From Gammaproteobacteria bacterium (GTDB lineage Bacteria > Pseudomonadota > Gammaproteobacteria > Pseudomonadales > Azotimanducaceae), in contig SYFY01000051.1 of assembly GCA_005799745.1 (NCBI GenBank), positions 1-64,000 on the forward strand: a stretch of DNA of 64,000 bases, written 5' to 3'. Numbering within the stretch: position 1 is the stretch's first letter; each line of letters opens with the position of its first letter. Below the pieces are notes generated by a model. That model had not been told where the DNA came from. It worked only from the letters and a program-made list of their open reading frames with translations, and did not search any database. A program made the position numbers and the translations under genes. Of the stretch, positions 55,268-62,650 are shown piece after piece.

Positions 55268-56041
55268 TCAAGTCGGTTGTCCACCTGCGACGTCGATGAA
55301 TTGACCTGTGATCCAACGAGCCGCTGGAGAAGCGAAAAACACTGCCGCTGCTGCGCAGTCCTCGGGTGTCCCCGTGCGACCCAGCGGGATCGCCTTGTCG
55401 AATACGGCGTGGGCCTGCTCATCAGAGATGTGCATCGTTTCTTTCAGCATATCGGTGACGATGATGCCCGGGGCGATGCAATTCACGGTGATCTGCTTCG
55501 GTGCGAGTTCTACTGCGAGGGTACGCGTCATGGCGATCATGCCCATGTTGGCTGCCGAATAGACACCAAAGCCAGGTGACGGCTTGTGTGCCGCGATGGA
55601 GATGATGTTGATGATCCGCCCACTCCCCTTCATGCGTTTGGCAGCTTGTTGTGCACCCCACCACTTGGTTTTCATGTTGAGGTCGAGCTGTTCATCGAAC
55701 TTCTCTATGGAGATGTCGGGCAGTGCGTGCACCTTTCGGTCTAGATTGCCGCCTGCGTTATTGACCATGATGTCGAGGCGGCCGAATTCCGCAACAACGC
55801 GGTCAAGCGCGGCGGGAATCGAAGTCCAGTCGAGCACATCCGCGGAGAGGCCGATGCTCCGCCGTCCTTTGGCACGGATTTCTGCAGAGACCGCATCCAC
55901 ATCCGCCTGACGGCGCGCGATGACAATGATGTCGGCACCACAATCTGCAAGACCATGTGCGATCCCTCGGCCAATCCCTCGACCCCCGCCTGTCACGACA
56001 GCGACCTGGCCGTCGAGACGGAATTCTTCGTGCATACCCAT
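55268..56041 (-). CDS. SDR-family protein with Asn in place of the catalytic lysine
   Basis: 257 residues. TGGGRGIG near residue 17, VNNAGGN near 93 and the C-terminal PLGRTGTPEDCAAAAVFFAS, WITGQFIDVAGGQPT are those of classical SDRs. The active site reads VYSAANMGMIAMTRT: Tyr161 is present but the expected Lys165 is Asn (codon AAC at 55547-55549). The catalytic Ser region is NIISIAAHKPS. Without Lys the proton relay should fail. Third SDR of the cluster, 49 bases after the previous one. Confidence 0.88.
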   Translation of the reverse strand: MGMHEEFRLDGQVAVVTGGGRGIGRGIAHGLADCGADIIVIARRQADVDAVSAEIRAKGRRSIGLSADVLDWTSIPAALDRVVAEFGRLDIMVNNAGGNLDRKVHALPDISIEKFDEQLDLNMKTKWWGAQQAAKRMKGSGRIINIISIAAHKPSPGFGVYSAANMGMIAMTRTLAVELAPKQITVNCIAPGIIVTDMLKETMHISDEQAHAVFDKAIPLGRTGTPEDCAAAAVFFASPAARWITGQFIDVAGGQPT

Positions 56042-56090
56042 ACGGATTCTCTTTGGTAGAAGTTGACTCGCTTTTCGGAATCGGGTGTTT

Positions 56091-56867
56091 TCAGTCCGTC
56101 ATGCGCAAGTGCGCAGCCTTGCGTGGTGGCAGCTCAATCGGATGCCCTACCCACGCACCGATGTTCTCACCAGTTCTTCCATCCCGCATGAGATCGATCA
56201 TCTGCCCTGCGATGGCATCGGGCGACATCACCATTGCGGCCATCTCCGGCGGTAGTTTTTTGTCAGGGAAAAGACCACGCAGCATTGGCGAGTCGGTTGC
56301 GCCCATACACAACGCATTCACGCGAATCTTGTGTTGCGCCAACGATTTCGCCCAAGCATCGGTAAACCCATTCAGTGCCCACTTCGATGCCGCATAAAGA
56401 TCAGTATCGGGTGGGTTTGTACCGTCGCTGCGGGCCGGCAGTACGTAGTACGTGGAAATGTTCACGATGTCGCCGCCACCGGACTTGATCATGTGTGGAA
56501 TCGCCGCACGTGACAGCAACATCACGCCTTTGAAGTTCGTATCCATGATCTCGTCCCAATCGGCGAGGGCCTGTTCCCAGGTACTCGTCACAGGTGTCTT
56601 CTTCCACTTACCGGCATTGTTCACGACAACGTGAATCCCACCCAACGCTATGGCGGTGGCGATGACTTTCTCCACGTCAGCCCGTTTCGACACATCTGCG
56701 ATGAGTGGTTTGATACGGGTATTGCCAGCAAAGACGTTGTTGATGCTGGGTTGAACATCAAAGGCCACCACCGTGGCGCCTTCTTTGGTGAGTCGCTCCG
56801 CCAGTGACTTACCGAGACCTTGTGCAGCACCGCTGACGATGGCGATCTTGTTATCGAGTAGTCCCAT
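56091..56867 (-). CDS. Short-chain dehydrogenase
   Basis: 258 residues with an intact catalytic set: SGAAQGLG for NAD(P), VVNNAGKW, NISTYYVL with the active Ser, and LYAASKWALNGF with Tyr and Lys. The stretch between Ser and Tyr is about 10 residues longer than usual (PARSDGTNPPDTD), a feature shared with the next SDR and suggesting a common ancestor and related substrates. It likely oxidises a hydroxyl produced by the upstream P450s. 10 bases after the previous gene. Confidence 0.92.
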   Translation of the reverse strand: MGLLDNKIAIVSGAAQGLGKSLAERLTKEGATVVAFDVQPSINNVFAGNTRIKPLIADVSKRADVEKVIATAIALGGIHVVVNNAGKWKKTPVTSTWEQALADWDEIMDTNFKGVMLLSRAAIPHMIKSGGGDIVNISTYYVLPARSDGTNPPDTDLYAASKWALNGFTDAWAKSLAQHKIRVNALCMGATDSPMLRGLFPDKKLPPEMAAMVMSPDAIAGQMIDLMRDGRTGENIGAWVGHPIELPPRKAAHLRMTD

Positions 56868-56877
56868 GGTGATCTCC

Positions 56878-57771
56878 TTAAACGCCAGCAGGTGCGACGG
56901 CTGCGGGCAGAATGTATTTCACGCCGCGTGGGGGTTCGAGTTTCACCGGTCGACCGACACAGAAGTTCATGTTTTCTGCGGTGCGACCGCTCGGACCTTC
57001 GTTGAGAAGATCGATCAATGCTTGAGCGTTGTCTTCGGCGCGCATCCAGCTCGCTTGCTCTTCTTTCGAAGGGCTGAAGTTGTGGAAGGAGCGCAGCATA
57101 TAAGAGTCGGTAGCGCCCATGCAGAACCCGTTAACGCGAATGTTGTGAGAGCGCAGTGCTTTGGCCCAGGCGAAAAGAAATCCGTTGAGACCCCATTTGC
57201 CGGCGTCGTAGAGGTCCATCTGATCGCCGCCGCCGGTCGGGCGCGGGGGACCTTGGAAACTCGGCTTGGATTGATTCCAGGGACACGTGGGTAGATTGGG
57301 GCAAACGTTGTGCGGGGTGCCGCAAGTGACCATGTGGTCGGTCGCAACGTTGACGATTTCGCCACCTTTGCCTTGTTCGATCATGATTGGAATGACCGCA
57401 CGACCAAACAAGTACTCACCTTTCATGTTGGTGCCGACGATCTTCTCGTAATCCGCCAGGGACTTGTCGAGTCCGTCTTCCGCACCACTCGCACCCCAGA
57501 CACCGGCGTTGTTGATGAGGATATCGATGCTGCCGAATACGGATCGAGTCGTATCCACCACGCGTCGGACGTCCGATGGATTGGCGACATCACCCTGGAA
57601 GGCGAGAACCTTTACGTGATGTTTGGCGAGCTGCGCGGGCAGCTTGGCGACGTCTTCGCGGATGTCGATGACCGCGACGTTCACACCTTCTGCTGCGAGC
57701 GCTTCTGCGTAGGCGTTGCCTAGCCCTACGGCGGCGCCTGTGACGATGGCATTCTTTCCTTTAAGTGACAT
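56878..57771 (-). CDS. Short-chain dehydrogenase with an extended substrate loop
   Basis: 297 residues. TGAAVGLG, LINNAGVWG and DLYDAGKWGLNGF (Tyr and Lys intact) show an active SDR. Between the Ser strand (IVNVATDHMVT) and the Tyr there is an insertion of about 35 residues with three cysteines (CGTPHNVCPNLPTCPWNQ), unusual for the family and possibly shaping a large hydrophobic pocket. Starts 3 bases after the ferredoxin stop, so it is in the P450 operon. Confidence 0.92.
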   Translation of the reverse strand: MSLKGKNAIVTGAAVGLGNAYAEALAAEGVNVAVIDIREDVAKLPAQLAKHHVKVLAFQGDVANPSDVRRVVDTTRSVFGSIDILINNAGVWGASGAEDGLDKSLADYEKIVGTNMKGEYLFGRAVIPIMIEQGKGGEIVNVATDHMVTCGTPHNVCPNLPTCPWNQSKPSFQGPPRPTGGGDQMDLYDAGKWGLNGFLFAWAKALRSHNIRVNGFCMGATDSYMLRSFHNFSPSKEEQASWMRAEDNAQALIDLLNEGPSGRTAENMNFCVGRPVKLEPPRGVKYILPAAVAPAGV

Positions 57772-57774
57772 TTT

Positions 57775-57969
57775 TCAGTCCTCCACGATGATCGCGGACG
57801 CGGGGCAGATGGCCGCTGCTTCCCGCGCGTGTTTGATGAGTTCCGGTGTATTCAATTCACGCGCCAGGATTTCAGGATCACCACTCTGGCTGAAGCGGAA
57901 GAGCTCCGGATGGTTGTAGTAACACTCGCCCGCACGCAGACAAGCATCGAGGTCGATACGGACTTTCAT
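57775..57969 (-). CDS. Small 3Fe-4S-type ferredoxin
   Basis: 64 residues from ATG 57969 (AGGAGGCACG before it). KVRIDLDACLRAGECYYNHP and AAAICPASAI give three cysteines in the CxxxxxC...CP pattern of P450-partner ferredoxins, with Ala in place of the usual His of CxxHGxC. The protein passes electrons one at a time to a P450. It sits 11 bases after the P450 gene, as in other bacterial P450/ferredoxin pairs. Confidence 0.9.
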   Translation of the reverse strand: MKVRIDLDACLRAGECYYNHPELFRFSQSGDPEILARELNTPELIKHAREAAAICPASAIIVED

Positions 57970-57980
57970 CGTGCCTCCTC

Positions 57981-59264
57981 TCAGTGCGTATTGAGCCAGA
58001 GTTCCTGCGGTGCGCGGAAACCACCAGAGTCGATCGACGGCGAGATGATTCCCGGATGCACGGCATCCCGGGGTTCCGGTCGACCTAACGCTTCGAGCAA
58101 GTGGGTACACGCGATCTGTGATTCCTGCCGCGCCATCGCATAACCCATGCAAAAGTGTTGGCCGATGCCGAAGCCCAAGTGGCCGGGTTTTGAATCCTTG
58201 TAACGGCCGGATCGATTTTCTCGCCCCATATGCAAATCGTCGCGGAAAATGTCGAATTGATCGGGATTCTTGAAGACCCGTTCATCCCGATTTCCGGCAC
58301 CGAGATAAAGAATCACACCTGCGCGCATCGGGATGACACGGTCATGTATCTCGACTTCGCGGGTGGTGTGGCGGAACTGTGCGTGCACGACGGCGTCGTA
58401 ACGCATCATTTCGGTGAATACGTTCTGCCACAAGTCCGGCTCTTTCGCGACGGCATCGAGTTGGTCCGGCCGCGTATAGGTCATGTGATACCACATGTTG
58501 GCGATGGCCTTGTCGGTGGTATCACCACCGGCGGCGAGTAACAGAGCGACGAAGCCTTTGATTTCTTCTGGCGTCATGCGACTACCAGCGAGTTCGGCGT
58601 TGCAGATCCTGGACAACAAATCTTCACCGTCTTTGCCGGTGCGTTCAGCAATGAGCGGGTCGAGGTATTCCCACATTTGATTACGCGCGCCGATACCCCG
58701 CATCAGGTGTTCACCACCGAAGCCGAGCCCCGCGATCAACGCCTGGTACCACTCGACGAACATCTCTTCGTCCTTGCGCGGCAGACCGAGCATGTTGGAG
58801 ATCACACGAATCGGCACCTGGCTCGAAAATTCCTTGACGAGCTCAAAGCTCTTCTTGTGCTTGAAACGGTCGATCACTTCTTCGCTGATCTGATGGATCA
58901 TCGGAATGAAGTCGTCGAGCTTCTGGCCCACAAACTGGCCGGCGACGATGTTGCGCAGACGTCGATGTTCGTCGCTGTTGCCATATTCCAGAATGTTGGG
59001 GCCGAAGACGTGGTTCGTGCCGAATTTGTAGGGGCCGTCCGGCTTATACACGGCGCGGTCGAAGCTTTCGTTATTTTGAAAACACGCATCCACATCCCAG
59101 TAGCGGCTTACGATCCAGCGGTTGTGGAAGCGGTCGTGGAAGATCGGATGGTGATCCCGCAGGCGCTTGTAGAGATCAAACGGATTTTTCTGGAATGCCG
59201 GACCATCGAATTCACGTGGATCGATTTCGTGCGGCAAGCTCGGCTTCACTGCAGCTTCAGCCAT
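57981..59264 (-). CDS. Cytochrome P450
   Basis: 427 residues, complete class I bacterial P450. The I-helix is LLLAAGGDTTDKAIANMWYH, the ExxR motif EMMR in FTEMMRYDA, and the heme loop HLGFGIGQHFCMGYAMARQE supplies the thiolate Cys. The N-terminal region (NPFDLYKRLRDHHPIFHDRF) resembles the upstream P450 at 60632 strongly, suggesting paralogues. Substrate unknown; relatives hydroxylate steroids, terpenes or linear hydrocarbons. Followed at once by its ferredoxin. Confidence 0.95.
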   Translation of the reverse strand: MAEAAVKPSLPHEIDPREFDGPAFQKNPFDLYKRLRDHHPIFHDRFHNRWIVSRYWDVDACFQNNESFDRAVYKPDGPYKFGTNHVFGPNILEYGNSDEHRRLRNIVAGQFVGQKLDDFIPMIHQISEEVIDRFKHKKSFELVKEFSSQVPIRVISNMLGLPRKDEEMFVEWYQALIAGLGFGGEHLMRGIGARNQMWEYLDPLIAERTGKDGEDLLSRICNAELAGSRMTPEEIKGFVALLLAAGGDTTDKAIANMWYHMTYTRPDQLDAVAKEPDLWQNVFTEMMRYDAVVHAQFRHTTREVEIHDRVIPMRAGVILYLGAGNRDERVFKNPDQFDIFRDDLHMGRENRSGRYKDSKPGHLGFGIGQHFCMGYAMARQESQIACTHLLEALGRPEPRDAVHPGIISPSIDSGGFRAPQELWLNTH

Positions 59265-59318
59265 GATGGTTCTCCCCCCTGGTTCTAGTTCTTCAGACAG
59301 TTGTTTTTGAGTAACGCT

Positions 59319-60635
59319 CTAAAAGTCGACCGGCAACTCCCAACAGGTAAACGTTTCCCCGATTCGCAGGCAACGGATCACTGGTGTGAAGCCTGCCTTC
59401 AATCGCAGCTCCGGAAGGGACTGCGCCAGCGTCCAGCTTGCGGTGACTACAGTATCGCGAGTCAGCGCGTACATCGAACGGGGTCGATCCTCCGGAACAG
59501 CGGGGTGTTTCGTTGGCTGCCCCATACCAAAAGCGATGCCTTGTGGCAGACCATCGGCACGGAAGTGCCCCCGTGCTTCGCGGTGGCAAATGTCTATGCG
59601 ATTCGCAATGAACGAATCCGCGTCATCAAAGATGCGGGGGTCACGGTTCGCAGCCAATGCGGAGATGCGCATCAAGCCCCCATCGGGTATCAACTTGCCG
59701 AAGCGTTCCACCTCATGCCGCGCAAACCGCTCGGCGGTGATCACTGGCGGTGAATGTCGCATGGCCTCGAGATAGGCGATCTTCATGGCCAACCGATCCT
59801 GCTGAACCTTGGCGTATGACGCCGGTTGCACCAGCAGATTCATCCAGAGATTTCCAAGGATTCCATGCAAGGTTTCGTGATCGGCTTCGAGCAGTGTGGT
59901 GACCACGTCGGCGGCAGTACCACCCAGGCCCGCGATGGCAGCGAGGACGCTGGTGTCAGCGCCACTCGTTTTCTGCAGTTTCGGATCGAAGTACGCCACC
60001 AGCTCGCGCAGCGCGTCTTTGCCGGCCTCTTGCGCGGTGGGGTGCCAAAGTACACCGCGTTGGGCGCGGCGATAACGGATCGCGAAAGGGGCGAGCTCCG
60101 CGTCAGGGACTTCAAACATGCGACCGAGCAGGAGAATTGGATATTGAGCGGCGAAATCTCTTGCGAGGTCCGTTGATCCTTTGCGAAAGCCCTCGATCAG
60201 TCGCCGTGCATCCGTTTCGGCAAACGTGTCCATCGCTTTCGACCAGGCCCAGAGCACCGGCAGCTCTTGCCGAAGGTCGCGCCCGAATCCGCTGAGGCCG
60301 TAGTACCAGAGTTTGCTCCGCGTTTCGAAATTGGCTTCGTCAGCAAAGATCGAGGTGACGTCGTTGTACTGCGTGATCCAGTAGCAGTTGTTGATCCAAT
60401 CCCGGAAACACGCGTAGTTCTCGCGCAGAATCACCAGCGATTTGTAAGGATCAGTGGCATACCCTGCCGATGCGAGTTCTGAACCGTTGATTTTTTCGGT
60501 GGACTCGCCGACGCGTTCGCGTTGGTGAACTTCATAGGTGCGATAGCCCGTTCCACCATGGTTGAAGCGCGGAACGGCGACGCCGTTGTCGCCGATGACG
60601 AGGTCGTCGGCATCTCTCGAAACGGGAGCATTCAT
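59319..60635 (-). CDS. P450-like protein without the heme-ligating cysteine
   Basis: 438 residues. The P450 fold is recognisable: SLVILRENYACFRDWINNCY, a helix ETLHGILGNLWMNLL preceded by LLEADHET, the ExxR motif E290-AM-R293, and the heme loop FGMG at 369-372. The residue expected to be Cys is Lys376 (FGMGQPTKHP), so no thiolate heme is possible. No other nearby Cys could replace it. The start overlaps the stop of the P450 gene upstream (ATGA), so the two are made together. Auxiliary P450 homologues without heme (EryCII, DesVIII) activate a partner enzyme, which is the closest known parallel. Confidence 0.82.
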   Translation of the reverse strand: MNAPVSRDADDLVIGDNGVAVPRFNHGGTGYRTYEVHQRERVGESTEKINGSELASAGYATDPYKSLVILRENYACFRDWINNCYWITQYNDVTSIFADEANFETRSKLWYYGLSGFGRDLRQELPVLWAWSKAMDTFAETDARRLIEGFRKGSTDLARDFAAQYPILLLGRMFEVPDAELAPFAIRYRRAQRGVLWHPTAQEAGKDALRELVAYFDPKLQKTSGADTSVLAAIAGLGGTAADVVTTLLEADHETLHGILGNLWMNLLVQPASYAKVQQDRLAMKIAYLEAMRHSPPVITAERFARHEVERFGKLIPDGGLMRISALAANRDPRIFDDADSFIANRIDICHREARGHFRADGLPQGIAFGMGQPTKHPAVPEDRPRSMYALTRDTVVTASWTLAQSLPELRLKAGFTPVIRCLRIGETFTCWELPVDF

Positions 60636-62065
60636 GCGCGGTCGTACTCCAGCCAGAGCTGCGGTACCCGCACGATGCCGACGGGCGCGAGTGACTCGCC
60701 ATCAATGTCCTTCGGTTGACGCTCCGTGCAGAGCCGCATGTTTTTGAGCGTCTTCTGCAGGATCTTCGAGCCTTCCACGGCCTCCTGGTGGGAAATCCAC
60801 GCGCCGGGGCACAAGTGGGGACCCACCCCAAACGCCATGTGCGCGCAGCGACCTTCTTTCATGAAGCCGGAGCGCAGGAGTTTTCCGGAATAGAGGTCAT
60901 CGCGGAAAATGTCGAATTTTTCTGGGTCTTTGAAGACACGGTCATCGTGGTTGGCGCTGAAGTCCACCATCTGCATCAGTGAGCCAGCCGGGACATGCAT
61001 ACCATGCATATCGACATCGAAGGTGTTGTGGCGGGGTTGACCGCCGATGGGGGATGAGTGGCGCAGCGTTTCGTGGAATGCTCGATCCCAGGTTTCGCCG
61101 GGATTTGCACACAGTGCCGCGAACTGATCGGGATGCTGCAACAGTAGGTACCACATGTTGATGATGGCGCCCCGTGTCGTTTCTCCGCCCGCAGCAACAA
61201 TGAGCGCGATGTTGGACGTGATCTCTTCGGTAGATAAGTAGTCCCCGTCCACCTTGGTTTCACACAGCTTGGTGATGATGTCCTTGCCGATGATCTTGCC
61301 GTCTTCATCCTTGAGGAACGAAGGCTTGCGACGGCGTTCCTCGACAATGTCCTGCACGTAGTCTTCAAGACTCTGCCGCGCTTCGAGACCTTGTTTGTGG
61401 GTGAGCGATCCACCGAGACCCGACATCATCGAGTTGTACCAATAGAAGAACTGCTCGCGGGCCTCGTTAGGGAAGCCAAGCACTTCGCAGACGACCCGCA
61501 CAGGGAACTCGTTGGCGAAGGCAGCACCCAGTTCGACGATACGCTTTTTGCCTTCGTCGATGACCCAGGGCGTATCGAGTTGGTTGTCCCAATCCTTGAT
61601 CATATCGCGAGCGAGCCGTTGGATCGAAGGCACGCGCAGGTCGAGGCCGCGACCGACGAGGTGTTGCCCATAGAGATTTCGCCGGCGACGATGCTCAACG
61701 CCGGAAAGCTCAAGCTGAGTATTGCCAAGAACCCCTGACGAGCTGCCTTTGGGGATGGTGTTGAAACCTTCATCATCGAAATAACAACGCCAGACGTCTT
61801 CATAGCGGGTGACGTAATAGGTATTGTGAAGTTTGTCGTGAAAGACCGGATAGTGGTCCCGCAGGATGCGGTAGTAGGGATAGGGGTTGCGGAAAAACTC
61901 CCGTGAGCTGAACACCCGCGGATCGAATAGCGGTTTGCCTGTCGCGTCATGACCCATGTCGACCGCCTGGCCGACCGGCATCAACGGAAAGTTGATCGTG
62001 CCGCCTGGATCGGTGGAATGAATCTCGGCATCAAGTTCGCTCGCGTAGTCCCGCAATGCATCCAT
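60632..62065 (-). CDS. Cytochrome P450, first gene of the cluster
   Basis: 477 residues from ATG 62065, with GAGGAG 8 bases upstream; the longer frame adds 40 residues unlike P450s. The I-helix is LIVAAGGETTRGAIINMWYL, ExxR is HETLRHSS, and the heme loop MAFGVGPHLCPGAW has its Cys. It carries a 70-residue N-terminal extension relative to the neighbouring P450. Translationally coupled to the cysteine-less homologue. Divergent from the ferredoxin gene at 62240. Confidence 0.95.
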   Translation of the reverse strand: MDALRDYASELDAEIHSTDPGGTINFPLMPVGQAVDMGHDATGKPLFDPRVFSSREFFRNPYPYYRILRDHYPVFHDKLHNTYYVTRYEDVWRCYFDDEGFNTIPKGSSSGVLGNTQLELSGVEHRRRRNLYGQHLVGRGLDLRVPSIQRLARDMIKDWDNQLDTPWVIDEGKKRIVELGAAFANEFPVRVVCEVLGFPNEAREQFFYWYNSMMSGLGGSLTHKQGLEARQSLEDYVQDIVEERRRKPSFLKDEDGKIIGKDIITKLCETKVDGDYLSTEEITSNIALIVAAGGETTRGAIINMWYLLLQHPDQFAALCANPGETWDRAFHETLRHSSPIGGQPRHNTFDVDMHGMHVPAGSLMQMVDFSANHDDRVFKDPEKFDIFRDDLYSGKLLRSGFMKEGRCAHMAFGVGPHLCPGAWISHQEAVEGSKILQKTLKNMRLCTERQPKDIDGESLAPVGIVRVPQLWLEYDRA

Positions 62066-62239
62066 GGTTGCGCTCCTCAAAGATGGATTGATCACCTCGT
62101 AACGTAACCCTTCGGGCGCCGGGCTGCCAAGTCCCCGTAAAAACCTGAACGCCGCTTCAAGATTTCCAGAGAGGTGGATTGGCAAGAAGGGCTGCTTTGG
62201 TTTACGTTTCCCCGCATCGTTTCATCGCGCGAGGACAGG

Positions 62240-62539
62240 ATGACCTTTGTCATCACCAATGCCTGCATCGACGTGAAGGATGCTTCGTGCATCGAAGTCT
62301 GCCCTGTCGACTGCATCTATCAAGAAGACAACGACCGGATGTGTTTCGTACATCCAACAGAATGCATCGATTGTGCTGCGTGTGAATCCGCTTGCCCGGT
62401 CGGTGCGATCTTCCTGGACAAGAACGTCCCCAGTGACGTCAGCCACTTCACGACGCTTAACGCCCTGTACTTTCAAGACAAGGCGGCAGCGCGAGTGGAG
62501 GTGGATCGTCTCGCGTCAAGTGGGTTGTCAGTGACCTGA
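62240..62539 (+). CDS. Seven-iron-type ferredoxin (FdxA-like)
   Basis: 99 residues from ATG 62240 (GAGGACAGG before it); the longer frame reads back into the divergent promoter. Cysteines in CIDVKDASCIEVCPVDC and ECIDCAACESACPVGAI bind one 3Fe-4S and one 4Fe-4S cluster in the FdxA arrangement. A soluble electron carrier that could supply the adjacent P450s, which have no reductase in the window. Confidence 0.9.
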   Translation: MTFVITNACIDVKDASCIEVCPVDCIYQEDNDRMCFVHPTECIDCAACESACPVGAIFLDKNVPSDVSHFTTLNALYFQDKAAARVEVDRLASSGLSVT

Positions 62540-62650
62540 GGCTTCGTTCTGAAACAGGTTTCAACTTCCTCCCTTCTGCAGCTCTCAGGGGCTTCCTGTT
62601 CGATAGACGCTGACCTTCCCGGTTACTATTGATGGGCGGGGAGAGTCTTT

